64,000 nucleotides of DNA, from NCBI RefSeq assembly GCF_004362525.1, contig NZ_SNXS01000009.1:1-64000 (forward strand), in the 5' to 3' direction. This document shows, piece by piece, positions 34,080-42,389 of the stretch. Each line of letters opens with the position of its first letter. Positions within the stretch are counted from its first letter, which is position 1. The notes beneath the pieces were generated by a model that made no database searches, had not been told where the DNA came from, and saw nothing but the letters and a program-made list of their open reading frames with translations. The DNA comes from Roseateles toxinivorans. GTDB taxonomy: Bacteria; Pseudomonadota; Gammaproteobacteria; Burkholderiales; Burkholderiaceae_C. The translations under genes and the position numbers were made by a program.

Positions 34080-34301
34080 GTGGTCAAGAAATTTCCGCTG
34101 CACCCGTCGCATCCTGAGCGCATCTGCTGGGGCTGCGACCGGTATTGCCCAGCCGATCAGATGGTCTGTGGCAATGGCAGCGTGGCAACGCTGCACCCCG
34201 CCGAGCTGTTCGGTGAGGACTGGATGAGCTGGGGGCGGGAAGGTGACGCGTCCGCCCCGGTGGCGGCCGCGCGACCTGCCTCTGGCAAGCTGCCGCCCTG
34301 A
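34080..34301 (+). CDS. DUF3079 family small protein
   Basis: A 73-residue protein starting at a GTG ten bases after the hemerythrin stop. KKFPLHPSHPERICWGCDRY, then CPADQMVCGNGS and HPAELFGEDW, are the signature of DUF3079. The four cysteines (CWGCDRYC...C) suggest a metal site. Function is not known; its place in the nsrR operon suggests a role in NO or iron-sulfur metabolism. Confidence 0.88.
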   Translation: MVKKFPLHPSHPERICWGCDRYCPADQMVCGNGSVATLHPAELFGEDWMSWGREGDASAPVAAARPASGKLPP

Positions 34302-34490
34302 GAGCACTGACGAAGGTTACTTTGTCAAAGTGTTTTCCTTGGGAGGTGCGCTGCCGCACAGACCCTGAGGCGCGAACTGGCGCAACGTCGAACTTCTCCA
34401 AGGCTAGGCAGCGGGCGCTGCGCAGCAACAAGCAGCTGATCATCGCCCGCCTGCTCGCACCGGACCCCGTTCGACCTAGGCGATAAACCC

Positions 34491-34919
34491 ATGCACCAAG
34501 ATTCAACAGCAAAAGCGCCGCCGGATGAGTCGGAACGTATGCGCCTGCGCGTGATCGCCTTGTCGCGATGGGGCAACGAAGGTGGTGCCGGCTCCGAGTT
34601 CCTGGCAGCAGGCGCTGTTGCCGGCAATGCGCCCGTCGATGAGCCTGCTTTGGACGATACCGATACCGATACCGATACCGATACCGATACCGATACCGAA
34701 GCCGTGCAGCTTCGCATTCGTGTCATTGCGCTGGAAAAACTCGTTATCGCATTGTTGGCACAGGTCTGCGACGCACAACTGGATCTGGCGTGCGAGATGG
34801 CGGACTACATCTCTCCGCGGCCTGGCTTCACGCCTCACCGCCTGACGCTGCGTGCGGCCGACGAGATGCGCAGTCTGGTTGATCGCGCCAAGCCCTTTCG
34901 GGCCTCGCTCACAACTTGA
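34491..34919 (+). CDS. Hypothetical protein with Asp-Thr repeat
   Basis: A 142-residue protein of unknown function. The N-terminal half is polar and ends in seven Asp-Thr units encoded by a perfect hexamer repeat. The C-terminal half is helical (LRIRVIALEKLVIALLAQVC and AADEMRSLVDRAKPF) and could form a coiled coil. It ends nine bases before the SdhB-like gene on the same strand. The ATG at 34491 lacks a clear ribosome site, so the exact start is uncertain. Confidence 0.6.
   Translation: MHQDSTAKAPPDESERMRLRVIALSRWGNEGGAGSEFLAAGAVAGNAPVDEPALDDTDTDTDTDTDTDTEAVQLRIRVIALEKLVIALLAQVCDAQLDLACEMADYISPRPGFTPHRLTLRAADEMRSLVDRAKPFRASLTT
34656..34697 (+). repeat. Hexanucleotide repeat (GATACC)7 in coding sequence
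   Basis: Seven perfect tandem copies of GATACC encode (Asp-Thr)7. Because the unit is six bases, copy number changes would lengthen or shorten the linker without shifting frame. Confidence 0.95.
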
Positions 34920-34928
34920 TCAGACCCC

Positions 34929-35627
34929 ATGCACAGCTTCCATATCTACCGCTACGACCCGGACCAGCACGACGTACCCCGCATGCAGGTGCTCGAACTG
35001 GATGTGCCCCCCAGTGACCGCATGTTGCTGGACGTGCTGATACGGCTGAAGTCGATCGACCCGAGCCTGAGCTTCCGGCGCTCCTGTCGCGAAGGTATCT
35101 GCGGCTCGGATGCGATGAATATCAATGGCAAGAACGGGCTGGCATGCATCACCAATATGGGCGCGCTGCCCGCCAAGGTGGTGCTGAAGCCACTGCCCGG
35201 CCTTCCCGTCATCCGTGACCTGATCGTGGACATGACGCAGTTCTTCCAGCAGTACCACTCCATCAAACCGTATCTGATCAACGACCAGCCAGCGCCCGAA
35301 CGTGAACGACTGCAGTCGCCCGAGCAGCGAGAGTCGCTCAACGGTTTGTACGAGTGCATCCTGTGCGCCTGCTGTTCGTCGGCGTGCCCAAGCTTCTGGT
35401 GGAACCCTGACAAGTACGTAGGCCCTGCGGGCCTGCTGCAGGCCTACCGCTTCCTGGTGGACAGCCGCGACACCGCAACTGCCAGTCGGCTGGACAACCT
35501 GCAAGACCCTTACCGCCTGTTTCGCTGTCGAGACATCCTGAACTGCGTGGATGTGTGCCCGAAGAACCTGCTGCCGGCCGCAGCCATTGGCAAGATCAAG
35601 GAAATGATGGTGCGGCGTGCCCTCTGA
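34929..35627 (+). CDS. SdhB/FrdB-type iron-sulfur subunit, orphan
   Basis: A 232-residue protein with the full set of succinate dehydrogenase iron-sulfur motifs. The [2Fe-2S] loop is CREGICGSDAMNINGKNGLAC in pattern, the [4Fe-4S] motif is CILCACCSSACP, and the [3Fe-4S] motif is CRDILNCVDVCP. FWWNPDKYVGPAGLLQAYRF closely resembles E. coli SdhB. No flavoprotein or membrane anchor gene is adjacent. It is therefore either a second copy serving the housekeeping complex, perhaps when NO damages clusters, or part of another electron-transfer complex. It follows the nsrR-hemerythrin gene group on the same strand. Confidence 0.9.
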   Translation: MHSFHIYRYDPDQHDVPRMQVLELDVPPSDRMLLDVLIRLKSIDPSLSFRRSCREGICGSDAMNINGKNGLACITNMGALPAKVVLKPLPGLPVIRDLIVDMTQFFQQYHSIKPYLINDQPAPERERLQSPEQRESLNGLYECILCACCSSACPSFWWNPDKYVGPAGLLQAYRFLVDSRDTATASRLDNLQDPYRLFRCRDILNCVDVCPKNLLPAAAIGKIKEMMVRRAL

Positions 35628-35839
35628 TCGCTCGGCTTGCTGCAGTGCCGCCGAGTCAGTTCTGGGCGAGGAAGATCCGGGCGCCGCCATGGACGTTTTC
35701 TACAGAAGCCAGGAAGTAGCTATGCCGCTCCCTGTGGCCGCGCTGCTCGATGTCGAGAAATCTGAGGGCCCGATCGTGGCGGGTACCGAACATGCCGGGA
35801 GGGCCTCGTGACGCGCATCTCCGGCCATTCAAGCCGTGC

Positions 35840-37867
35840 CTAGCCTTTTACCAACCGCTGCAACCACTCCAGCAACACGGTCGGAAGCGCACCCGGTGTC
35901 GACAGCAGGGCGTACTGGCGGGCGCCAAACACGGTAGACAGGTAGCCGCTGCCTTGCCGGTCCACAGCCAGGCAGAACGGCGAGATGCCTTGAAGCTTCG
36001 CCTCGACCACGGCCTGGCGCGTGTCTTCGATGCCGTATCGGCCTTCATAGATGTCGCAGTCGTTCGGTTTGCCGTCCGACAAAAGCAGCAGCAAGCGGTG
36101 AGTGGCGTCTTCTCGCATGAGTGCCGCGCTGGCGTGACGGACTGCGGCGCCCGTGCGCGTGTACTGATCGGGCTCCAAGGCCGCGATGCGCAGGGCCACG
36201 GCGGGGCCGTATGGCTCATCAAAGCGCTTGACGTCCCACAGGCTCACCGCGTTGGGGCCGTTCCCCGAGAAAGCTTGCGCCGCGAAGGGTTCACCCATGG
36301 CACCCAGGGCAATGCAAACCAGCAGCAAGGCTTCCCGTTCGACATCGATGACCCTGCGCTGGCTTGAGATCCAGCCATCAGTGGATCCGCTGACATCGAT
36401 AAGTAGCAGGATGGCCATGTCGCGCCGTGATCGCCGCTGCGCGCAGTACAGCTCCTGGGCCATAGGCCACCCAGCCCGCAGGTTCGCCAGGTTTTCAACG
36501 AAGGCTTCAATGTCAATGTCATCCCCATCCGGCTGGCGGCACCTGCGCGTACGCTGGGGTCGCAGGGTTGCAAAGCGCTGGCGTATGGCCCCGAGCAGCG
36601 AACGATGCTGAGCCAGGGTGTCGTCGACCCACTGCTGTGCCCCGGCTGTCGCCATCAGTACCCGCACCGTGGCACCGGGGTGGTGATAGCCTCCGATGCG
36701 GTAGTCCCACTCGGGATAGCAGACCTGTTGAGGCTCATCTGACGCGAGGGTATTGGTGTGCTTGGGCCGTACCGTCGGCGGATCGTCGGACAGCAGCACC
36801 TCGGGTGCCTGGCCCTGGCTCCAAACCAGCCGCGCATGGGCAAGCTCGGAGACCAGGTCGGCGAACTCGTCGGCGGCCGCAGCTTGGTCCCGGTCGGTAG
36901 GGCGCTGCATGCCAAATGGATCCTCGGCCTGTTCGTGCGGTATTTCGGGAGGGACCATCCACGCGCCTGGCCTGGCCTCGTCCTCCTGGTCCGTGCCTTC
37001 ACGCACCTCGGGGCGACGAGCCAAGCGTGCACTTCGGGTGGCGCGAGCATCGGTCTCACCAGCGGTGTCCGTGTCGGCAAGCGTTGAGCTCATGGCTTCG
37101 CCCGGCCTGCGCAAGTCGCCGGTCCAGGCGTCCCGGAACAGCGGGGAGTGGAGCCTCGTGCCGACGTGGTCGCGAACCATGTCAGCGGCAAGAACCTGTG
37201 CGGTGCACCTCGATTCCGCCGGTGATGCACTGATGGTCGCGTGCACATTCGGTCCCTCGCAAGGCTGCGACATCAGGGCACGCACCCAAGCCTCCAGCGG
37301 CCGGCGTGCGGCAGGGAACCGCGCCAATGGCGGGCGGGCTGCGAGCGCTTCGCAGCGCAAACTGTTCAGGGCGCCCGTCATGCCGGGCAACAAGCGGGCC
37401 AGTGCCGCGTCAGCCGCAATCGCTTCGATCAGCAGGTAGATGTCGAGAACCAGCGGCAAGACAGTGAAGTCCGCGCCGGCCGCGCTGCCCCGGCTCGCAC
37501 GCATCGCCTGGACCAGGGCCATCGCGCGAAAGCGTTCCATGGCCAGAGCGGCATCTGCGAGGCCGGTTTGCGACGGCAACCAGATGCCGCGGTCGTCGGT
37601 GGCAGGCAGCGCTATGCGAGCCATCGGGAAGATGCCGGGCTGGAAGACCCTGGCGAGCAAAGTGGGCCGTGCTGGCGGTTGTGCCGTGCGCAAGCGGTAG
37701 GTGGAGCCGAACACCGCCTGGATCAACAGGTCCAGACGCGGCGCCACATCCGTCAGCAGGGTCGCGGGTCGGGCTGGCGCCCTGGCGCGATGCTGTCGCC
37801 AGAGTTTCTGCGAGAAGACTGTCGCATGCCGGGCGACGTCGGTGATCACGTCCTCGGCTTCGGCCAT
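35840..37867 (-). CDS. norD: NorD, VWA-domain NO reductase activation protein
   Basis: A 675-residue protein. The C-terminal von Willebrand A domain (about 455-670) has the MIDAS motif in LLIDVSGSTDG, the conserved Thr in YTRTGAAVRHA and Asp in LLLLSDGKPND. The N-terminal part is the long helical and acidic region typical of NorD. It works with the NorQ ATPase to insert the metal cofactor and activate NorBC. The start at 37867 lies 15 bases after the norQ stop, so the two are in one operon. The length is normal for the family. Confidence 0.93.
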   Translation of the reverse strand: MAEAEDVITDVARHATVFSQKLWRQHRARAPARPATLLTDVAPRLDLLIQAVFGSTYRLRTAQPPARPTLLARVFQPGIFPMARIALPATDDRGIWLPSQTGLADAALAMERFRAMALVQAMRASRGSAAGADFTVLPLVLDIYLLIEAIAADAALARLLPGMTGALNSLRCEALAARPPLARFPAARRPLEAWVRALMSQPCEGPNVHATISASPAESRCTAQVLAADMVRDHVGTRLHSPLFRDAWTGDLRRPGEAMSSTLADTDTAGETDARATRSARLARRPEVREGTDQEDEARPGAWMVPPEIPHEQAEDPFGMQRPTDRDQAAAADEFADLVSELAHARLVWSQGQAPEVLLSDDPPTVRPKHTNTLASDEPQQVCYPEWDYRIGGYHHPGATVRVLMATAGAQQWVDDTLAQHRSLLGAIRQRFATLRPQRTRRCRQPDGDDIDIEAFVENLANLRAGWPMAQELYCAQRRSRRDMAILLLIDVSGSTDGWISSQRRVIDVEREALLLVCIALGAMGEPFAAQAFSGNGPNAVSLWDVKRFDEPYGPAVALRIAALEPDQYTRTGAAVRHASAALMREDATHRLLLLLSDGKPNDCDIYEGRYGIEDTRQAVVEAKLQGISPFCLAVDRQGSGYLSTVFGARQYALLSTPGALPTVLLEWLQRLVKG

Positions 37868-37882
37868 CGGGGCGCCCCTCGA

Positions 37883-38665
37883 TCAGGCAAAGGTGGCGTC
37901 GACGAGGTCGCGCATCGCGCCAACCAGCGCATCATCGTCCGACAGCGGCGACACGACGGCGCTGAGGCAGGCCTGCCGTATCGGGATGCCGCTGACCACC
38001 AGCGCGGCCGCCGCGATCAACAAGCGAGTGCTTGGTACCTCGGCCAGCCCGCGGTCGCGCAGCGCGCGCAGCCGATGCCCGAGCGCTACTAGCGCCATCG
38101 AGGTGCCGTGGTCGGCACCGGCCTCTTTCTCGATGATCGCCGCTTCGCGTGCGGCCGGCGGGAAGTCAAAGTCAAGCGCGACGAAGCGCTGGCGCGTGCT
38201 CGGCTTGAGGTCCTTGAGCATGCGCTGATAGCCGGGGTTGTACGAGATGACCAGCTGAAAGCCGGGCGTTGCCACCAGCGTTTCGCCAGTCTTGTCGATC
38301 GGCAGCATGCGGCGATGGTCGGTCAATGAATGCAACACCACCATGGTGTCCTGGCGGGCTTCGACAACCTCGTCGAGATAGCAGATGGCGCCCTCACGCA
38401 CGGCCCGGGTGAGTGGTCCGTCCTGCCAGGCAGTGCCGTCGTGGCGGATCAGGAATCGCCCGATAAGATCGCTGGCGCTCAGGTCGTCGTGACAGGAGAT
38501 CGTGGTCAGCGGACGCTGCAGCTTCCAGGCCATGTGCTCGACAAAGCGGGTCTTGCCACAGCCAGTGGGGCCTTTGAGCATCACGGCGAGCCCAAGGGAA
38601 TGGCAGTGCTCGAAGACGGCCACTTCTCCACCTGATGCCTGGTAGTAAGGCTCATCGGCGGTCAA
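37883..38665 (-). CDS. norQ: NorQ, MoxR-type AAA ATPase
   Basis: A 260-residue CbbQ/NirQ/NorQ ATPase. Walker A is GPTGCGKT, in VMLKGPTGCGKTRFVEHMAW. Walker B is ICYLDEVVEAR. The sensor region has LVISYNPGYQ and the arginine finger area STRQRFVALDFDFP. The N-terminus matches the family (EPYYQASGGEVAVFEH). A TTG at 38665, eight bases after the norB stop, gives the usual length; upstream sequence in the same frame only overlaps norB. It remodels NorBC together with NorD. Confidence 0.92.
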   Translation of the reverse strand: MTADEPYYQASGGEVAVFEHCHSLGLAVMLKGPTGCGKTRFVEHMAWKLQRPLTTISCHDDLSASDLIGRFLIRHDGTAWQDGPLTRAVREGAICYLDEVVEARQDTMVVLHSLTDHRRMLPIDKTGETLVATPGFQLVISYNPGYQRMLKDLKPSTRQRFVALDFDFPPAAREAAIIEKEAGADHGTSMALVALGHRLRALRDRGLAEVPSTRLLIAAAALVVSGIPIRQACLSAVVSPLSDDDALVGAMRDLVDATFA

Positions 38666-38672
38666 GGGGCAC

Positions 38673-40052
38673 TCACGGTGTGGACAAGGATGTCGTCGCC
38701 TTGGGCGGGGCCGCAGCACGGGCCTCTTCGTCGAGGTCAAAGCGGGGCGCATGGCGGAAGAAGTCATAGATGAACAAGCCCACTCCGATCGCGAACATCG
38801 ATCCGGTGGCAATCAACATGACGAAGTGCACCTGGATCTTCAGTTGTGCGTCGAGGTAGCCCATGCCCATGATGCGCTCCAGGTACACCTGTGCGATGCC
38901 GGCGGTGGCAAACGACAGCGTCATGCCAAACATGCCACCCAGCTGCATCCAGAAGGCCCAGTAGCCGAGACTGCTGCCCTGCTCGCTGCGCCCCGGCGTC
39001 ATCGCCGGCAGGGCATAGGTGATCATGGCCAGCACGATCATGGCGTATGCGCCGTAGAAGGCTGCGTGTCCGTGCATGGCGGTGATCAGCGTGCCGTGGG
39101 TCCACTTGTTGACGTCTGGAAACGTATGTGCCAAGCCCAGCAGACCTGCCCCGAACAGGGTGAACAGCGCGCTTCCGATGGTCCAGTGCAGTGCCAGCGT
39201 GTTGGGGTGCGACAAGCCCGCCCGGCGCATGGCCGAGTACGCGAACATGGCCATGCCCACAAGCGCCGCAGGCTCAAGTGCGCTAAAGATGCCCCCGATG
39301 GGGAGCCAGTACGACGGAACGCCCACCCAGTAGTAGTGGTGCGCTGTGCCCAGAATGCCGGCGATGAAGACCAGGCCCACGATCACGTACAGCCACTTCT
39401 CCATGACCTCACGATCGGCGCCGGACAAGCGGATCAGCAGATAGGCCAGGAAGCCGCCCTGGATCATCACCCAGACCCCCTCTACCCAGAGGTGGATCGT
39501 CCACCAGCGGTAGTAGATGGACACGGTGTAGTTCTCGTACTCCAGCAGCGCGGGCAAATACAGCAGCGCGCCGAGCGCCAGGCCGAGCACAAGAACGCCC
39601 TCTGTGGTGGTGAAGCGTTTGGATCGCCAGATCGTCATGCCGATGTTGTAGAGAAAGATCAGCATGCAGATCACGATCACGATCTTGTGGGGCAGCGGCT
39701 GTTCCAGCAGCTTGTTGCCGGTGCCGTATCGGAACAGATAACCGACCACCGCGGTCACGCCCATCAAGGTCCACAGGACCAGCTGCACATAGGCGAGCTT
39801 CGTGCTGTAGAGCTCGGTGCGCGACTCGTCCGGCACCATCCAGTAGGTGGCACCCATGAAGCCGGTCAGCACCCAAACGATCAGCAGATTGGTGTGTATG
39901 ACCTTGGTCACATCGAAGGGCAGGATGTTCAGCAGCGGATCAGGCCCGACGTACTTGGCGGCCGACAACAGGCCGAATACCAGCTGCAGCCCGAACAGCA
40001 CCATGGCCACCGCGAAGTACCAGTAGGCAACCGATTGAGACCTGTAGCGCAT
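38673..40052 (-). CDS. norB: NO reductase catalytic subunit NorB
   Basis: A 459-residue, 12-helix haem-copper oxidase superfamily protein. His ligands are visible in VIHTNLLIVW, WWTIHLWVEGVWVMIQGGF (with the NorB-specific Glu), HHYYWVG and GHAAFYGAY. Glutamates replacing the oxidase Tyr and proton channel mark it as cNOR. AGGAG precedes the ATG at 40052. It lies 67 bases after norC and completes the norCBQD order. There is no quinol-binding N-terminal extension, so it is the cytochrome-dependent type. Confidence 0.96.
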   Translation of the reverse strand: MRYRSQSVAYWYFAVAMVLFGLQLVFGLLSAAKYVGPDPLLNILPFDVTKVIHTNLLIVWVLTGFMGATYWMVPDESRTELYSTKLAYVQLVLWTLMGVTAVVGYLFRYGTGNKLLEQPLPHKIVIVICMLIFLYNIGMTIWRSKRFTTTEGVLVLGLALGALLYLPALLEYENYTVSIYYRWWTIHLWVEGVWVMIQGGFLAYLLIRLSGADREVMEKWLYVIVGLVFIAGILGTAHHYYWVGVPSYWLPIGGIFSALEPAALVGMAMFAYSAMRRAGLSHPNTLALHWTIGSALFTLFGAGLLGLAHTFPDVNKWTHGTLITAMHGHAAFYGAYAMIVLAMITYALPAMTPGRSEQGSSLGYWAFWMQLGGMFGMTLSFATAGIAQVYLERIMGMGYLDAQLKIQVHFVMLIATGSMFAIGVGLFIYDFFRHAPRFDLDEEARAAAPPKATTSLSTP

Positions 40053-40119
40053 TGGGAAGCTCCTGCAGAGGTGGCTGCGGTGCACCGCTGCCTGTATGGG
40101 AATGGCGGCGCAATGTCCG

Positions 40120-40977
40120 CTACTTGAAGGTCGCCAGGTAGGCAGCGAGGTGGCCTATCTGCTCGGAGGTCAGATCCTTTTCGTAGGTGTTCGGCATGAA
40201 CGAGACCCCGTCGGCCGAGTACATTGCGCCCGCGACCAGGTGCGCGCTGGGGTGGGTGATGGACTCGCGAATGTAGGCCTCCAGGTCGGTGGCCTTGCCC
40301 TTGTATGCGGGAGACGCCAAGGTCTGCTGCGTTCGTGTGGCGATGCCGGCGAGCGAAGGGCCCGCCATGTCGGCTCCTGCCACGATGGAGTGGCAGGCTG
40401 TGCATGCAGGCGCAGCGCTTCTGAACACGCGCTCACCCAAGGCCACCGGATTCTTGTCGGCGTCGGCCGAAATTGAAGCTCCAGCTGGAGTCGTGGAGCC
40501 CGCCACAACAGCTTGAGGGAGTGCCATGCCCCCAGCTCCTGGACCAGCGCCGGTGACGGTGATCGGCCGTGGCGGCCAGCCCTGGTTGTCCACCCGGCTG
40601 ACCCAGTCCAGAAAGGCGATCAGTCCGTCGATATCGGCATCGCTAAGATTCTGCTTGGGCATCAGCCTTCGGTGGCGCTGTTCGTCGTAGAACTTCGACG
40701 GGTCTTTCAGGAACGCACGTAAGTAGGGCGCACCGCGCTGCTGGGCGATCTTGGTGAGGTCAGGTGCGTAGTAAGCACCTTCACCAAAGATGGTGTGGCA
40801 GTTGATGCAGTTGTTCTTGTGCCAGACGTTCTTGCCCAAGGTGACTGCTGGCGTGATGTTCTGCGCGTTGGTCAGTTTCGGAAACTGGCGATGGCTATCG
40901 AGGGTGAGACCCAGAAAAACCAGCGTGGCCACGAGGGTGGAGCCGATCGCGAAGTAGCGTGCCTGGCGCTTGTTCAT
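40120..40977 (-). CDS. norC: NO reductase subunit NorC with an extra cytochrome c domain
   Basis: A 285-residue protein, almost twice the normal NorC length of about 150. Residues 1-135 are a standard NorC: an N-terminal membrane anchor (8-24) and haem motif CINCH (57-61), followed by TIFGEGAYYAPDLTKI. A Pro/Gly/Ala linker (about 136-172) joins it to a second cytochrome c domain with CTACH (192-196) and a distal Met in GVSFMPNTY. The second domain resembles small class I cytochromes. The fusion could provide a built-in electron donor to the NorC haem. RBS and start are standard. Confidence 0.93.
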   Translation of the reverse strand: MNKRQARYFAIGSTLVATLVFLGLTLDSHRQFPKLTNAQNITPAVTLGKNVWHKNNCINCHTIFGEGAYYAPDLTKIAQQRGAPYLRAFLKDPSKFYDEQRHRRLMPKQNLSDADIDGLIAFLDWVSRVDNQGWPPRPITVTGAGPGAGGMALPQAVVAGSTTPAGASISADADKNPVALGERVFRSAAPACTACHSIVAGADMAGPSLAGIATRTQQTLASPAYKGKATDLEAYIRESITHPSAHLVAGAMYSADGVSFMPNTYEKDLTSEQIGHLAAYLATFK

Positions 40978-40992
40978 GTGTCTGGCACCGCG

Positions 40993-41109
40993 TCAGACGC
41001 TGATGCCTGTCCAGTAGATGATGCTTACCGCGCCTGCGTACGCGATACCGGCGCCCATCAAACCGAGCACGACATAGCTGAACAGTTGGAGACTTCGGAA
41101 TGCGGTCAT
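40993..41109 (-). CDS. 38-residue single-helix membrane peptide upstream of norC
   Basis: A short gene not found by length-limited callers. A GAGGTGG ribosome site precedes an ATG at 41109. The peptide opens MTAFRSLQLFSYVVLGLMGA, continues as one hydrophobic helix and ends in YWTGISV. Its stop lies 15 bases before the norC start, so it is probably co-transcribed. Size and topology recall the tiny accessory subunits of haem-copper oxidases such as CcoQ/CydX. It is not obviously NorF. Confidence 0.65.
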   Translation of the reverse strand: MTAFRSLQLFSYVVLGLMGAGIAYAGAVSIIYWTGISV

Positions 41110-41327
41110 TGGTGCCACCTCAAGTTGCATCCACACGCTCCCTCAGAGGCAAGAGAGGCAGTGAGCCCGTGCAGAGTGGCGAGTCCGCGTCTAGCAGTCT
41201 GTGCGGCAGCGAACATAGCCAGGCCGCCAGCAAGCCAGCGTTGCGGATGCCCGTGTGCCGGCACCAGGCCGAAGCGGTCGTGCGTCGACTTGGACGACGG
41301 CTCGTCCGTCCGCCTGGTCGGTTGGTG

Positions 41328-41559
41328 TCAAGGTCCCATCATTCGGTGATGATTGAATCCGGCCACCCATTCCAACACCGCTAGTTCCACTGCCTGCTTG
41401 GTTTGTCTTCCACGGCCCGCGCCGGTGAATGACCCCGGCCTTGTAGCGCTCGTTGACTGTCTCGGCCCGCGTATTGTTGTATCTGTCACGCTTGGAGCCC
41501 ACTGAAGGCTCGAGTCCTGCCTCGGCCAGCCGCTCGCTGTAGCGAATCGAGAGGTAAAT
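41328..41559 (-). pseudogene. IS3-family transposase remnant, frameshifted
   Basis: The minus strand encodes the end of an IS3-type OrfB integrase in two frames. The first reads IYLSIRYSERLAEAGLEPSV, RAETVNERYKAG and VIHRRGPWKT. After a frameshift the second reads KQAVELAVLEWVAGFNHHRM and soon stops. The catalytic-domain pattern 'SIRYTERLAEAG-EPSVGS-GD-YDNALAET' is evident, but several key residues are changed. It lies between the nor operon and the XRE-cupin regulator, at the left edge of the catabolic island. Confidence 0.75.
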
Positions 41560-41587
41560 GGCGAATTCAATCCGTCAGCAAGCGCCG

Positions 41588-42184
41588 TCAGCCCGGTTCT
41601 TCCGACTTGATGATCCACAGCACGCGTGTGCGGCTGTCTGCCAGGTTGCGGAAGAAATGCGGCTGGCGGCCATCGAACTGGAAGCTGTCTCCCTGCTCCA
41701 GCACGTGGCTGCTTTCAGCCACATGCAACTCGAAGGTGCCCTCCAGCACCAGCCCCGCCTTTTCGCCACGGCGGGTCCAGGGCTCGGGGCCTGAGCTGCC
41801 GCCCGGTTCGATCACGAGCATCAGCATTTCAAGGTCTGAATGGCCGGGCGGCGACAACAGTTCCTTGACCAGTCCCAGTTTCTTGAAGGGCAGTTGCGAG
41901 CGTGCGGTCGCGCGCACCACCGTGCCGTTATTGGCGGGCTTGGGCTCTTCACGCTCGAAGAAGCGCGCAAGCGGCACCTCCAGCGCCAAGCGCAGGCGTT
42001 CGAGTGTTTTCAATGATGGTGAAGTCTGACCGCGCTCGATGTGACTGAGCATGCCAATCGACACCTGACTTTTCAAGGACAGCTCCGCAAGCGTCATCTT
42101 CTTCTCGTTACGGAGTTCGCGCAGTCGTGCGCCTAAATCGTCCAGCGCGCCAAAGCCGCCTTCCTCTTCTTGTGATGTCGTCAT
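41588..42184 (-). CDS. XRE-cupin transcriptional regulator
   Basis: A 198-residue protein. The N-terminal helix-turn-helix spans residues 15-70 (LRELRNEKKMTLAELSLKSQ, then VSIGMLSHIERGQTSPSLKT). The C-terminal cupin domain (about 120-195) has GEKAGLVLEGTFELHV, LEQGDSFQFDGRQPHFFRN and a final strand. This class binds a small ligand of the pathway it controls. It is divergent from the RidA-ABC-amidase operon. The ATG at 42184 is used; a GTG four codons upstream has a somewhat better ribosome site. Confidence 0.92.
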   Translation of the reverse strand: MTTSQEEEGGFGALDDLGARLRELRNEKKMTLAELSLKSQVSIGMLSHIERGQTSPSLKTLERLRLALEVPLARFFEREEPKPANNGTVVRATARSQLPFKKLGLVKELLSPPGHSDLEMLMLVIEPGGSSGPEPWTRRGEKAGLVLEGTFELHVAESSHVLEQGDSFQFDGRQPHFFRNLADSRTRVLWIIKSEEPG

Positions 42185-42241
42185 GGGCGTTAGCACGATG
42201 CAGCCTTCCACCTGTATTGGAGTTCTTGAGTGAAGCAAGAT

Positions 42242-42256
42242 TTCATTGTAAATGAA
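42242..42256. promoter_or_regulatory. Dyad TTCATT-N3-AATGAA, candidate regulator operator
   Basis: A perfect 6-3-6 inverted repeat lies 57 bases upstream of the XRE-cupin gene, just outside the promoter element that faces the RidA operon. Position suggests autoregulation or shared control. A looser TGCATT-N6-AATGCA dyad lies in the matching place at 52073-52090. Confidence 0.45.
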
Positions 42257-42266
42257 TTGCGGCTAG

Positions 42267-42299
42267 CGTTTCCCCTATGGTGACGCCAACATTTTCAAT
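42267..42299 (+). promoter_or_regulatory. Two-part promoter element CGTTTCCCCTA-N14-TTTTCAAT, site 1
   Basis: CGTTTCCCCTA (42267-42277) and TTTTCAAT (42292-42299) are separated by exactly 14 bases and point towards the RidA gene about 90 bases downstream. The same two blocks with the same spacing are found on the minus strand at 52038-52070 before the Bug gene. AT-rich GAATAAT follows, which could be a -10 region. Confidence 0.7.
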
Positions 42300-42389
42300 G
42301 TGAGAATAATTTTTAGCAGGAGAACTTCACAAATTTCAATATCGTGAGCTTGAGGCTTTCACCCAGGTCCGATTTTTCTGGAGACAGTG

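Noticed and set aside
34656-34697. The GATACC repeat considered as a CRISPR or phase-variation switch
   Set aside because: There is no spacer structure, and the six-base unit cannot shift frame, so neither on/off switching nor CRISPR fits.
35617-35811. A 64-codon frame between the SdhB-like gene and norD
   Set aside because: The second half (from the internal Met) reads plausibly, but no ribosome site or family was recognised; too weak to list.
38751-40127. A 458-codon open frame on the plus strand opposite norB
   Set aside because: It is the antisense of a clear NorB with all haem ligands. Its composition is His/Gln-rich, as expected for a shadow frame in GC-rich DNA, and it shows no domain.
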